Source: Liopterus haemorrhoidalis
Lineage: Eukaryota > Arthropoda > Insecta > Coleoptera > Dytiscidae
Direction of reading: 5' to 3'
Assembly: GCA_963971575.1 (NCBI GenBank)
Contig: OZ020616.1
Coordinates: 1,322,924-1,386,923, forward strand
DNA: 64,000 nucleotides
In this document: piece after piece, positions 10,086-21,778 of the stretch
Layout: each line of letters starts with the position of its first letter
How positions within the stretch are numbered: position 1 is the stretch's first letter
Program-made: the position numbers and the translations under genes
Notes under the pieces: generated by a model
The model's input: the letters and a program-made list of their open reading frames with translations, nothing else
Database searches by the model: none
Told to the model about the DNA's origin: nothing

Positions 10086-11224
10086 TAGAGCCCGGCGCGG
10101 ATACGTTTTTCTGTATCCGCATCCACAGCCTTTGTAAATATGAATATCCGCATCCGCAAAAATATCCGCACTATCCGCACAGGATTTGCTGTCTGTTTGG
10201 AAATAACTAACCTTTTTCGTCTATTGGAATATCGCTGCTTTAAAACTACTGAAATTTTTATCACATTACATATTACTGGTTCCAGAAATATGTTTTCTAT
10301 CTAACGTCGTACTGAAATTATATAAATTAAAAAATAAAGATGGAAATTACAATTATTCGACTCTTAAACCAAGTTTATATAAAACGTAAAACTTTAAACA
10401 GTAATATCTCAAAAACTTAGTTTTTTAAGATATCTCACTATTGTTTTAGAGCAGCGATATTTAGAAATAATTAAACAGATTAATTTATCACATTTATGAC
10501 CAATAAATAACAAGGAAAGCCCTATAAGATCAACTTTATAAAAATGAGTTTTTAATAATAAAATTAAATTCTTAAATTCATCCTATTATTAAAAGATGAA
10601 AGTTATATGACGATTTCAAGATATTTTTATTTTTTTTAATTTGATATGAGCTTCATATGTTTTTAAATGTGGCAATAATTTGGACTAATATTTCCAAAAA
10701 TGCAAAATAAGGCGATACTGTAAAATCTATTCCAAACGATTAGGCGGAACTAACCGCAATTTTCATTTTTGTAAGTTGTCATTAGCTATTTTTTAATATA
10801 TTGAAGATGGTTTTTCCTGAACAAAATGATCTAGAGCTTCAATCAATCGGTAAAAGTAACTACAATTGAAAATCTAGTTCCACCTAAACCAAAAGAACAG
10901 ACTTTACATAATTATTTTTTAATTAATAAACTGACAATAAATCCAAAAAAATTGTTGTATCTACGATTTTTATTAAAAAGTGAAAATTGCCGTAATGTAT
11001 CATTATTTTACTCTTGCCATAAGCCCAATACAAATGCCAACGATACATTTTTGGGGTTCTAAACGCGTCTTCCGTAGGAAGAGGCGTCCAACCGAAGTTT
11101 TTATATTCACGCAGATATTGCGGATATATAAAATCCGCATCCGCACGATTTAAATGATAATTTATCCGCATCCGCAGAAAAATAGTGGATATCCGCGGGT
11201 AAACCGCGGATTTGCAGGGGTCTA
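10086..11224. mobile_element. Non-autonomous hAT-like element with GCGGAT subterminal repeats
   Basis: Termini are TAGAGCCCGGCGCGGATA and, on the other strand, TAGACCCCTGCAAATCCGCGG-like sequence. A perfect 8-bp TSD ATTATATT lies at 10078-10085 and 11225-11232, as expected for hAT. Many ATCCGCATCCGC motifs cluster within ~110 bases of each end, resembling transposase-binding arrays. No transposase frame remains in the 1,139 bp. Confidence 0.88.
10721..10908. mobile_element. Decayed family-P MITE inside the hAT-like element
   Basis: Termini CTATTCCAAACGATTAGGCG and the diverged inverse (CTAGTTCCACCTAAACC, AACAGACTTTAC) match the TIRs of the MITEs at 34767, 35295 and 37362. It is about half their length. 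Confidence 0.65.
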
Positions 11225-11232
11225 ATTATATT

Positions 11233-12510
11233 TTATGTAAGGTAAACTATCCTGGGGGTGGCAAATGCCCCCTATGCCCCCCCTGGCTACGTCCCTGACC
11301 TCTATTCTGAACTAAATATGTTAACTATAACGGCGGTGTAATACTCGAAAACTCTATAGCACGCAAGTATGGACAGATTTAGTTAAATACCGTATTAGCC
11401 CGAATATAACGCGACTCCGAATTTAACGCGACAACAAAATTTTTCATGAAGATATTTTGAAAAAAGATTTATCCGAAAATCGCATCGGTATCGTCAAAGG
11501 CGGCGTGAGGGTCTGTGGCGCCCATAGGCAAGATTTAATTAAGCGCCCCTAAGTAGCGCGTAATTAGCTTTTTTCGAACATGTCAAATAAAGACAAAAAA
11601 AAAGATCCTGAGTTCTAAATTTCCCTCGTAGTTTCGTATTACAAAATGAGACAGATAATATTATCTACCTTGTATATTTCAATATCTTATTAACCTTTTT
11701 TAAATTTAAACCAGTTACTACGCCCATGCCCTAGTTGTAAATTATTTTAAATTTCCCGCTATACTGTATTTGTCCAGTGTAAATCGTACTCGGTTCGCAG
11801 CGCTATCTACTTTTTTTTAATTTGAAATAGACCATAGTATTTCAATTACATTTATAATATTTGAAATACTAGTATTCCAAATTGACTTAAAGTATTTTAA
11901 ATAAATGTATAAAAATTCACTCTTCACATTAATTTTGAAAGTTTCTCGTATTAACATTTACTTTTTCTGTTGTAGTTCTCTCTTGAAGTTCATGGTGTGT
12001 GTTTCTCGTGGTAATAAATAGCGAGTGTTTTTATATGAGACATGCCGGGGAAGCAGTGTGTTCGTTCGCAGCCATTAAGGCCGGACTTTTGTTACCGTTC
12101 TCTGAATTCGCTAGGATTTATTTTAATTTTATTCCGGGCTACTTCTCATGTTTTTAAATCACTACGATTTTTACAGATAACAACTGTATAATTAACTATG
12201 TTGTTCGTTTTACAGCGTACTTATCAGCTTATAAATTACTAAAATATTATTATATATATACTCACATTACTCTGGAAAAATATTTATTTTCTTTTTATAC
12301 TGACTTGAAAAAATGTTAAGTATAATATACAGTTTCTGTCGGCTAAGAGAAGAATCAGCGAGTAATCACACACAAAAGAGAAGAAAAAATATTGAAAATC
12401 TGACAAATTTGATTGAACATTTGTCAAGAAGATATAAATACCAATTTCAATTGCTCAACTCTTTTAAATATCAACGTCTCACGGCTCCGGGTTTTGTTAT
12501 AAAACCTCCG
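11233..12510. other. TE debris, no gene
   Basis: Contains CCCGAATATAACGCGACTCC at about 11400 and a GGCGCCC-bearing stretch at about 11517, both of which look like transposon ends, plus the repeat at 11700-11860. The short frame at 12313-12519 shows no known motif. Confidence 0.45.
11700..11860 (+). repeat. Repeat shared with the 5' flank of the Crypton-like relic
   Basis: The sequence through TTTCCCGCTATACTGTATTT and CGGTTCGCAGCGCTATCTAC is the reverse complement of 44330-44420, which lies upstream of a recombinase-like frame. It is therefore probably the 5' end of a second copy of that element. Confidence 0.7.
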
Positions 12511-12695
12511 GGTTTGTAGTCTGGAGGTGAGGACCTTTTTTTTTGCTCATCACTTATATTTTGGAGGTGAAGACCTTTTTTTTGCTCATCACTTGTATTT
12601 TTTTGGAGGTGAGCAAAATTGAGTAAAGTATACTGTATTTCCATTTTTTTTTTTCAATCTTAGGGTTTACCTGAACTGAAATCTGGTCACCCTGG
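12511..12695 (+). repeat. Decayed copy of the minisatellite-bearing MITE
   Basis: Three imperfect units of GGAGGTGAGGACC plus a T-run plus GCTCATCACTT, ending near TGGTCACCCTGG. These match the interior and right TIR of the element at 54841-55167. Confidence 0.7.
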
Positions 12696-12703
12696 CTCTG
12701 AGT

Positions 12704-12786
12704 CGTCGGAGTCAGACTCGCGAGTCGGAATTAGAGTCGGGAGTTGGAGTCAGAGTCGGGAGTCGGAGACTAGGAGTCAATCACTT
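12704..12786. repeat. GAGTCGG hexanucleotide-type repeat
   Basis: Irregular iterations of GAGTCGGAGTC and variants (GAGTCGGGAGTTGGAGTC). Confidence 0.8.
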
Positions 12787-12801
12787 TTTTGGAGTTGGAT
12801 T

Positions 12802-13830
12802 AGGTACGAGAGTTGTCTTTTATATTTCGGGATTTGAGATCAAAAACAATTATTTATCAACAAAAGTGGCTTTATTGTTTTTCAAAATATTCTCCACGAA
12901 GATCAATACACTTTTGCATGTATTTGAACCAATTTTGGAAGCACTTTTTCCATTCCGATTGAAGCTTTTTTGTAATTTAATTTTTCAAAAAATTATATCT
13001 CAATAACGGTAAAAGATAGGGACCTCTGGTTTAAATTTTTGAGTTCCTCATGTCCATTTTAGTCTAGAAAAAAATTGGGGCCTTAATAACCAAACTTATA
13101 CTAAAAGCATGTATCATTAAACAAAACCCTTGAAAATGACAAAAAATCGAAAAAATCATAAGGGGTACCCATTTGAAAAAAACGCGAATTTTTACAAAAA
13201 AAATATTTCGGATTTTGCTCAAAATTGATTCACTTTGGGCCGTAGATCACAAAATAAGGTTCATTTTGGATTTTGGCCAACTGTTTTTGAGTAAATCGGA
13301 AAAAAGTACCTAAAATTGATTATAACTCAAAACCTAAGGCCTATTGATTTTTTTAAATATTTTTTTATTAATCCTCACCCCCAAAATTACCTAACGGCCA
13401 TATTTTGGACTAAGAAAAAAAAATGTATTACAAAAACTAAAAAAGATAGAGACCTGCGGTTGGAATTTTTGAAGGTCTAAGGTCTGAAATATGATAAAGG
13501 CACATTTTAAAACATATCCTAAACAAAAAAAATTTTTGTAAAATTTTGAAATTTTTGTAATAAAATTTAATTTTTCAAAAAATTATATCTCAATAACGGT
13601 TTTTTTATCTAAATTTAACGGGTATTTTCCACTACGATTGTCAAATTATGTAGGATCCAACGCGAAAAAATCTTTTTGACGACCAAATGTTCATGCAATA
13701 GTGAATGTATGCTGGTCCCACTAATGCCCAAGGATACCTCAATCTCACGATCATAGCTCATCTCATAATCTTACAGTATCAGTTCACGCACAGCATCAAT
13801 GTTTTCCGATTTTAGACGACTTTATTTGCA
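12802..13830 (-). pseudogene. mariner relic, family C, with a satellite-like block inside
   Basis: On the minus strand, 13810-13610 decodes with stops and shifts as an N-terminal mariner segment (IDAVREL-like, LGISGTSIHS, LHEHLVVKKI, HNLT). The other side, 12975-12880, decodes as the C-terminus WKKCFQNWFKYMQKCIDL...GEYFEKQ and stop. A TIR-like TACGAGAGTTGTCTTTTATA begins at about 12802. The catalytic centre between them is absent. Confidence 0.7.
12968..13610. repeat. Satellite-like block within the mariner relic
   Basis: Bounded by direct copies of AATTTTTCAAAAAATTATAT with TCTCAATAACGGT at both ends. Internal units carry GATAGGGACCTCTGGTTTAA and GATAGAGACCTGCGGTTGGA. These resemble the ATATCTCAAAAA...TAGAGACTTGAGGTTTGAA unit of the array at 31560-32755. 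Confidence 0.65.
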
Positions 13831-14933
13831 ATAATTGTCTTTTTCTAAATAAAAATAGAAACACATTTTTCAAGGGGGTGCGAGAGCTTACTTTCAGATT
13901 TAATGGGGTGCTGACTTTCAAAAAGGTTAAGAACCACTGTTTTAAGAGTCCACAGTGATAAAAGTGTCGATTTTATTTTGCTTATTACTTTCACCCATCT
14001 TCCTTTTTCTTGCCTTCGGCGCTATTTCAGTTCGGTACGCCTCTGTATCTTTAGCTTTTATTTACAAGACGAGATCTCAATAATAAATATTGAATGAAAT
14101 ATTGTATTTTACGTTATGCTTTTTATGTCAATCCGACTCAACAAATCCCTAGAGCTTAGGAGAAAAGTACAATATAGAACAGACTTTACGTCTATGCGTT
14201 TTCTGCTTACGTCCAACAACGTCCGAATGCGACTGCATAAGCCAACAGGCAAGCATTTGTCCCAGATCACCAAAAAGATTATTTAATAATTTCTGATAAT
14301 TCTTAAAACTGAATTTGTTTGTTGTTTTGAGAAATATTTGATATGCCAAAGGGTGAGCTGAACTCACTAAATTTAATATTTACATAAGGAATTAATTTTC
14401 CACAAGAAACAAAAACAAACAACTCACCCCTTGAGGGCATTGGTAGAAAGCATACTTAAAAACTACCTGATAGAAATATCCCACATGTTTAATATTATTT
14501 GAATAATATATGTTTCGGATGTAAATCTAAGATGTAGCGGTGTGAAGGACGCTTGTGGCGGCCCCAGGGGTCGCTCTCGACCCTCAGAACTGTCACCGCC
14601 AGACACATAACATAATATAACACTGGCATATTCAAACATTTGTCAGACTCACTGGAAATGTCTCGGTGGTCGTATATACCGCAAATATACTTTCAAACTG
14701 TTTTGTATTCGAAGAAAAAAAAAAAAAACAAAAGAAACTTACGTGAACTGGTGAAATATGGATTTTTATTTATTTCAAGATGTCTTAGGTATCTAGTGGT
14801 AAATATATATTATATAACTACAAAGGAAGGTAAAAAAAAATGCGGAATAGAGGAGAAGAAGGGTAAAAATAAACAATATTATTTTTATAATTGACAGAAG
14901 AGTCCGTGTATTCTTGGTGAAACATATTTAAAA
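13831..14933. other. TE ends and simple sequence, no gene
   Basis: Holds a hAT-type right end (GGTTAAGAACCACTG, about 13924-13938), a second possible end (GGTACGCCTCTG, about 14036), a GC-rich patch at 14530-14610 and an A-run at 14716. The frames at 14149-14367 and 14640-14894 have no recognised motif. Confidence 0.45.
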
Positions 14934-15626
14934 TAAGATTAATAAATAAAACACTCGGTAAGTTTCACAAATATCAGTTTAATATACTCTATACGTATTT
15001 CGGCAGTGACGCCATCAACAGGAGTTGCAATTACAAACTAAACTTATTAAAAATTTACTCGTTAATAATAAACTAGATAAAACTGATTTACACAACAAAA
15101 GTGGAGTTTATCAAGTATCGTGCCAAGATTGCTCAACAATATATATAGGCCAAACTGGTCGAAAATTTGCTACAAGATTTGGTGAACATTTGAAAGCCAT
15201 CCAAAATAAAAAAGTAGAACAGTCCAACATAGCAGAACATATGATCTCCAATAATCATAACCTTTCCGTCAATGACTTCAAAATCCTACACATACACAAT
15301 AAAAGCCTTAAACTGAACCTTTTAGAATACCGAGAAATTCACAAAAATATTAACTCTGGAATTCCCTTAATGAATGACCAGATTGACGTTTACAACTCAC
15401 CCCTAATAAATCGGTAAATAACTTTTTTCCCTTTTTCCCTTATCTGCTAATATGGTTTACACTTGTATTCCTTACCATAATATTTGTTCCCACTGAATGT
15501 ATTTGTTAAAAAATAAGTTTAGTTTGTAATTGCAACTCCTGTTGATGGCGTCACTGCCGAAATACGTATAGAGTACATTAAACTGATATTTGTGAAACTT
15601 ACCGAGTGTTTTATTTATTAATCTTA
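14934..15626 (+). mobile_element. Penelope-like element segment flanked by 115-bp inverted repeats
   Basis: The arms 14934-15048 and 15512-15626 are nearly perfect reverse complements and contain GATGGCGTCACTGCCGAAAT. Between them lies a GIY-YIG frame, the C-terminal domain of Penelope-like retroelements. Penelope-like elements are known for complex, sometimes inverted, terminal repeats (pseudo-LTRs). The reverse transcriptase domain is absent. Confidence 0.85.
15025..15417 (+). pseudogene. GIY-YIG endonuclease domain of a Penelope-like element
   Basis: Open frame whose core GVYQVSCQDCSTIYIGQTGR has the GIY and YIG halves as GVY and YIG; it is followed by FATRFGEHLKAI and the downstream Glu region LEYREIHKNIN. 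The Cys pair (CQDC) between the halves is typical of Penelope-like enzymes. It normally nicks DNA to prime reverse transcription. The frame is intact over the domain but lacks its reverse transcriptase, and its first ~8 codons overlap the left arm, so it is a truncated remnant rather than a complete gene. Confidence 0.85.
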
Positions 15627-15715
15627 ATATTATTTTTTCTTTTTAATATCCTCCCCCATAACCCTAATACATTTATCCAATCTTTCAATTAATTTATTTA
15701 TACACGAGAAAAAGA

Positions 15716-15897
15716 TTTTTACCGACCGTCAACATATATAAGGGAGGTATTGTGATCATACCGATTTTGACATTTCGAGATTTCGATGGATCTCCACGAA
15801 TTGAGGTCCCTACATAACGTTTTGACTATTTTTAGCATGATGTCTGTCGGTCTGTCTGTCCGTCCGTCTATCTGTCCGTCTGTCTGTCCGTTCGTAT
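15716..15897 (-). repeat. Dispersed repeat family G, copy B (truncated)
   Basis: Begins at ACCGACCGTCAACATATATA, continues through the GATTTCGATGGATCTCCACG block and stops in a short TCTG/TCCG microsatellite. The far half is missing. Confidence 0.85.
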
Positions 15898-16029
15898 ATT
15901 ATTATTAAAATTGAGGATGCCCTGAAAGCCTGGAGACGGAAATAAAGTAATATGGGTATAGATATTGGAGGTAATCAAGCGAATAACAGGGTATAAAGTG
16001 TCAGGTCCTCGTAACCGAAGACGATGACT

Positions 16030-16205
16030 CTATGGTGAGGAAACTAAGAGAGAAATATGAAAAATGGATTTAGAAATAAACTCGCAGAAGATTGAGTACC
16101 TTGTTGTCAGTGAACAGAGGAAATACCTAAAATTAGATGATGACATCATCAGAAACTGCCAGTCTTTCATATAAAAGTCTATCAGCCAAAGTGTCTTAAA
16201 AAAGT
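16030..16205 (+). pseudogene. LINE reverse transcriptase scrap
   Basis: With one frameshift the plus strand reads LEINSQKIEYLVVSEQRKYL, then LDDDIIRNCQSF, the post-YADD region of a CR1/RTE-type reverse transcriptase. No larger frame remains. Confidence 0.6.
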
Positions 16206-16726
16206 TAAAATCTCCTGGAATGTCTAAGCATCCCCCATTATTATACAGTTATAGACAATATTAATAGAATAATAAACCATTTCAACAATAACATTAAAAT
16301 TATATGGGTAAAATTACAGTGCGGTATAGAACCAAATGAAACTGTGCATAATTTGGTCAAAATTGAATTGAAATTTTTTGAAATTTATTGTTAATTTTCC
16401 AATACAAATAAAAAACATAATTATACACAATTATATACACATAAATAACATGTAAACCTGTATACACTTGCATACATACGCACATGTGTATAAACAAATT
16501 CGCATGTACATACTTACATATACATATATTTTAGAGAAAATTTACAATTAATGCCCTATTTTAAATTAATATGTGATTGAATCAGTGGCATATCGGTACA
16601 GGGCTACTGCCACATAGAACTGTAACAGTCTGTGTGTGGCTTTCTATATAATTTTTATTATTAAAAGGACGTATCAGTTACTTTTAAAACTGTTTTTATG
16701 TATTGCTCTTTAATAGTTAATTGAAA
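16206..16726. other. AT-rich flank of LINE relic, no gene
   Basis: Includes a TACATA-rich stretch at 16440-16530 which, being downstream of the minus-strand LINE frame at 16727, may be its 3' UTR. Confidence 0.45.
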
Positions 16727-17392
16727 TTATAGCTTATTTAAAATATTAGTGAATTCAATTCTAGTTAATTTTTTACAAAATTTCTTTGTCCAGACGGAGT
16801 AGTTGTAGTTAAAAGTTATAGTATCAGTATTCTCATTAATAAATTTTTGAAATGCATTGTATATTTTAGGCATGTGATATAAAAAGCAACGTTGTCCGGT
16901 AGTTTTAGATACCTTTTTTACATTCGCTTGTAACCTATTTCTTGTGTTATACGTATGATTTAAGTTAGTAACATCTGTTGAATTTTTTTTTATATATCTG
17001 AGTATTGACAAAATATATAATTGGGGTACTTCCATTACATTTGCCTCTTCATAGAGTTTAACCGTTCGGTAGAGAGCATTTTTTTTAAGCATTATTTTTA
17101 TTATTATCTTTTTGTTGGTTTTAATTTTGTTCAAGTAAGTTTCTGCTGCTCCTCCCCATGCTATTATTCCGTAAGAAACAATCGATTGAACCAGCGCGTA
17201 ATAAAATTGATAGAGAACTTTTATTAGTAAAAATTCTCTTAATTTTTTAAATAAATAAAATGTTTTCCTCAAGTTGCAGCCTAATTTTTCTGTATGTGCG
17301 TCCCACCGAAAGTGATTGTCTATTATTAGTCCGAGATATTTTGTGGTAATAGTTTTATTTATTAAACGTAAATGGTCATATACATTGGCCAT
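16727..17392 (-). pseudogene. LINE reverse transcriptase thumb and C-terminus
   Basis: 222-codon frame reading KYLGLIIDNHFRWDAHTEKL, FYYALVQSIVSYGIIAWGGA and NTRNRLQANVKK, the post-palm region of a non-LTR reverse transcriptase. Its layout matches the plus-strand copy at 17925-19255, so both belong to one clade. The 5' part is cut by a hAT tip at 17397. Confidence 0.85.
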
Positions 17393-17396
17393 ACAT

Positions 17397-17886
17397 CAGT
17401 GGCGGCTCGTGACAAATATGTTTGGATGTTCTGCAAGGAAGAAGAAAAAAATAATAATAAGAGTAAAAATTATATCCTTATGTTGTTCCTTTAATGCAAT
17501 TTCTTGAATATTAATTCAATACGCCGGTCTTTCTTAGCAGCAAAATTATCTATAGCTATCGGTAAAGTTCGGTATTGTTAATATGATTTTTTTTTTTATT
17601 GACAGCGCTGGAAGCCTTTAGACGATCGTCACACATCGAGTTTCTGAGAAAAGTTTTTATCCGTTTTAGAGTGGAAAAACAACGTTCAGCTTCATAAATG
17701 TTGTAACAAGAATTTGTAACAATTTCTTTTTTCCGCCATCGATTCGTCCAAATTATTTAAAATTATAAATTTTAGGAAAGACACAGCGTCACATATTTTT
17801 TTGCATTCACTATTTGAATATATTACAGAAAAGTCTGTTTTAAGACGTTCCTTATTTAAATTAAAAATAACATCCATTGGTTTCAT
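17397..17886 (-). pseudogene. hAT transposase C-terminal relic with one TIR
   Basis: Begins at CAGTGGCGGCTCGTGAC, a hAT-type terminus. The minus strand decodes, across frameshifts, as CYNIYEAERCFSTLKRIKTF, then LRNSMCDDRLKA and IPNFTD, the dimerisation region of TTF-type hAT transposases. The upstream frame (17692-17886) joins it. The other terminus is not visible. Confidence 0.75.
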
Positions 17887-17924
17887 GTGAGTCTTGTTAG
17901 ATCTGTTGATGTTTTACGAGATCT

Positions 17925-19255
17925 TCCCATTTTTTGAATGTTATGGTTTTCGGGGGATTTTTCTACAGGTAGTAAGGAGTTATTTGAGCTTCAGAGAACA
18001 ACGTACATCTGTTAATGGTGTTCTGAGTGACCCCGCAGTTGTATCTTGTGGCATACCTCAGGGGACAGTTTTGGGGCCACTCTTTTTTATTATATATTTA
18101 AATGATCTATTGACATTAAATATTAGCGGCATGCTATTGTCATATGCGGATGATACCGTTTTGTAACTAGTCGGATATTTTCCGTGAAGTTTCACTTAAT
18201 TTTAACATTATTAAATCTTGGTTAGATGCCAATTTACTTTCTTTGAATCTAAGCAAAACTTATTTAGTTCCATTTAGCTGTCGAAAAAATAAATTACCTC
18301 CTGATAATTCAATTATTTTACATACTGAATTTTGCGATCTTAATGCTTGTAAATGTAATAACACTATAATAATTAAAAATACTGTTAAATATTTAGGAAT
18401 TGTATTAGATTCAAATTTGAATTTCAAATTTCACATTGAATATTTAAATAACAAATTACGGAAGTTAATTTATTTATTTAAAAATCTTAAATATATTTTA
18501 GACATTAACTCTTTAAAAATAATATATTACGGTTTAGCACAAGCTCACCTTAAATACGGTATCATAGCATGGGGTAGTGCAGCTAAATCAGTTATTAACA
18601 AGGTCACACAAAAAATTATTTTAAAGATAATATTTAAAAAACCATTTAGATTATCTTCTGAACAATTATTTTCAGAAACAAAAATTTTTGATGTTGGGAA
18701 ACTTTATTTATTATCAGTTGCTCAATTTATGAGCCAGGGTACAAATAAAACAGATCTACAATTTTCAGATCATCATTACGGTACGAGAAGTAAAACACAA
18801 AAAAAATGTAATTCAATTAGAATAAAAAAAAGTACTTCAGCGAGATGTTACTACGTAATAATTCCAAAATTATTTAACTTGTTTCCAACTTCACTTAAAT
18901 CTTCTTTCTTACAGTCATCCAAATTAATATTTTTAAAAAACTTTAAATTCTGGTTGCTTAATATTTCTTCTACTAATTTAAGCAGTTTATTTAACTCTGT
19001 TTAACCCTCTTAAGGTATATATATGAATATGTTTGTATATAGTATTTACATGTACTCACTTTTCATTTTCATTTTTATTTAAATAGTAGTACATATTAAT
19101 ATTTAATTGTATATTTATCTGAAAATTTGTCACCACAAGATACTTCCGTATCTTCTGTGACTTATACCCAACTTTATTGTTTTTTGTGTAATATGTAATT
19201 AAACTGTAAAATATAAGTATGTCAATAAAGTTATTATTATTATTATATTATTATT
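17925..19255 (+). pseudogene. 5'-truncated LINE copy with reverse transcriptase and 3' tail
   Basis: The first frame (to 18166) carries VVSCGIPQGTVLGPLFFIIY and LLSYADDTVL, the YADD catalytic box. A stop and shift follow at about 18166, then an open frame to 19004 (VKYLGIVLDSNLNFK, YYGLAQAHLKYGIIAWGSAA, HHYGTRSKTQ). The 3' UTR ends at CAATAAAGTTATTATTATTA, a (TTA)n tail near 19220-19255. Fingers and endonuclease are missing. Confidence 0.88.
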
Positions 19256-19786
19256 TGTAAACGGATGTTTAATCTTCCCTCTCAGACCTTCTTTACCATT
19301 ATGTATTTATCCTGATGACATACCATCTACTGGATCATCTTCCTCTCTTATATAATTTAGTATAGTATTCAAAATCTGGAGTGCGATAGTAATTAAGATT
19401 ATTTTAACTAAATATTGTTATCTGTTAGTGGAATCTAAGATAGTTAAAAGAAATATTTCTTAGCGAGACGTTATCTTGGTGTAGCAATTAAATAGAGGTG
19501 ATAAGTTTTAGTATTTTTAACCCCGGACGACCTACTTCAAGTCTATTGATTCGCCAGGACAAATAATAGAAGAAACGAATAAAAATACTTCATGAATAGA
19601 ATTATATGCAAATTGGACACGCGACATCAAAATAATAACTATTATCTACACTACAATAACTACCTGCCGTATTATATTACAAATTAAATACCTCTGGCGC
19701 AATATAAAACTGATAAACGATGTAAAATCAAAATTAATGGAAACTTTTAAAATGAAAGACGAAGGCCCCGTTAATTTTTGAAATCT
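19256..19786. other. No gene recognised
   Basis: AT-rich DNA between a LINE tail and a mariner relic. No coding or repeat structure identified. Confidence 0.4.
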
Positions 19787-20086
19787 AGACCACACACTGC
19801 ACAAATGACTGTGGCAAAACTACAGTAATTGGAGTTGGAACTTCTTCATCATCCTCCATACTCACCAGACTAGCCCCTACCTAGCCCCCACTAACTACAA
19901 CTTCTTCCGCAATTTGGACAACTTTTTAATAGGAAAACAGTTTAATTCTGACAATGCTGCAAAACTGGCCTTCCAGGAATTCATTGACTCTCGTCCGCCA
20001 GGGTATTATACCACCGGCCTGGACAACCTGTCGCTTAAATGGCAAAAGTGTATAGACAATATGGGTGCATACTTTAATGAATAAAA
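19787..20086 (+). pseudogene. mariner transposase C-terminal relic (fourth mariner type)
   Basis: Across frameshifts it reads LELELLHHPPYSPD, LAPTNYNFFRNLDNFLIGKQ, FQEFIDSRPPGYYTTGL and WQKCIDNMGAYFNE followed by a stop. The YSPD Asp is the third catalytic residue. The sequence differs from families A, B and C here. No TIRs seen. Confidence 0.8.
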
Positions 20087-20289
20087 TAATTCCTTATATT
20101 TGCAAGTTATCAACCAACTTTGCCTTTTTTTTCTACAAATTTCATCCTTGACGACCTAATATATTAAAGACATTTTAAGATTCAAAATGTAAGATTGTAA
20201 AGCTGTTTCGACACCGCTATATTCAGGTGCCAAATTAAATAAAGGTTCTAAAGAAAATAAAAATGACAGCGTAGATAAAAAAATTATTA

Positions 20290-20475
20290 GATCAACTTTG
20301 ATCCTAAAAATCCACATCTAGTAACAGCCAAAAGGGTGTTAAGATATCTAAAAGGCACAGAAAATTTCAATTTGATGTAGCTAAGGACAAGCCAATCCTA
20401 CGATATAGTGGTGCAGGATGGGGAGGAGACCAATATGATAAAAAATCATAATTCAGTTACAGAGATTATTTTCAC
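20290..20475 (+). pseudogene. Ty1/copia RNase H region scrap
   Basis: Reads KNPHLVTAKRVLRYLKGTEN and, after a shift, YSGAGWGGDQYDKKS, matching the AAKRVLRYLKGT and YSDADWAGD..KS blocks of copia polyproteins. No long terminal repeat (LTR) nearby. Confidence 0.65.
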
Positions 20476-21061
20476 CTGAAGCCTTGATTTGACAAGAGCG
20501 GTTCTTGCATGTACATTTGATGATTTGAATGTCATGATGGATGTGGTGCGTGTAATTTTATCTTGCACATTTCCGAATGAGCAGTTTCAACATTTGTTGA
20601 CTAATTAGATTGCTATAAATACCTGTTAATCGATACATTCATACACACAGACACAAATACACGTCCATTTAATATTGTTTGTAAAATTAATTTCCTTTTC
20701 AATTGTTTGAACACTATTCAGACGTAACAGTTAAATTAGTACCTAGGAAACTGATTAAGGGCCGCTTTTACAATCGTTGGATAAAGCTCGGATAACGCTA
20801 TTCCCGGTGTAAAGTCAAAAAATCGCTTTTACAATGCTCGGATAAAGCTCAGATAGGATAAACATCGGAATAAACACCAGAATATCTTATCTGGCCAACG
20901 ACACTTCAGATAAAGGGCAGTATAAGTTTATACCCTTGCTCTGATTGGCGAATAAGTATTTTTTACCCAGCAACGGTAAAAAAAATAAATTGATATATGA
21001 TAAATGTCACATTATAACGTTTTATTTGAATTTTTATTACAGTTGAATAATTGTGGTTGCA

Positions 21062-21150
21062 GCAGCGTAGTGGCTCACTTGCTTTGAAAGTGTGGAATCA
21101 TGAGATCGACCTAGTATGGGCACAAAGATTAAAAAAAAAAACTTGGCTGT
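21062..21150 (+). repeat. Possible tRNA-derived SINE head
   Basis: GCGTAGTGGCTCACTTG resembles a box A and ATGAGATCGACCTAG a weak box B, followed by an A-run at 21130. It lies inside the Harbinger-like element. Weak evidence. Confidence 0.35.
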
Positions 21151-21778
21151 TGCAACTATAGGCTCAGATTTTTTACAATGAATGCCTGTATCTCTGAATT
21201 AGTTTTCGAAAATATGGGGCAAGCTACACAGGGCACGGTGGTCTCGGCTACTACATGTCAGAGGGCGCTAGTCGCGACCTTAAAATATCTAAAACTTAAA
21301 CATTGCCATACGAAATAATAATAGTACGCTATCCCTCGTTATCTTTGTATTTTTTCAGCAGTTTTGATTACACGCAGTTGTGAAATAATAATTTAATTTA
21401 TTTTTTAAAAGCGTAGCAATGAACAGTAGCAGCCGATTACCGCTGAAATATGCTCCTAGCACTTTGAGCGTATCGAATCTATCTGGCCAATCATCCCTTC
21501 CACACTATGTTCACATAATGCTAGTTTTTGTATATGTATGTATATATGCAGTATTGGGCTGGAGCCAGTTCGAATGAACCGGTTGTTATTTATTTATTTA
21601 TTTTTCAAAATGCCAACAGGTTGTTAATGTTGTTATACACTGAAAAAAAAAAATACTCCTGTTATTAATTAGTGAAATTTTACTCTTGAAAGAACTGGTT
21701 GTTACAATTTTGGCAGTCCACAATTGTACATAATATGTATATGCTTAATCTTATTACTCGCGTTATTTTGTCCACAGT

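Noticed and set aside
15001..15021. Confident hammerhead ribozyme call in the Penelope arms
   Set aside because: Core-like CTGTTGA, hairpin and GAAA are present, but one invariant core base differs and stem I does not pair, so I report it only as a lead.
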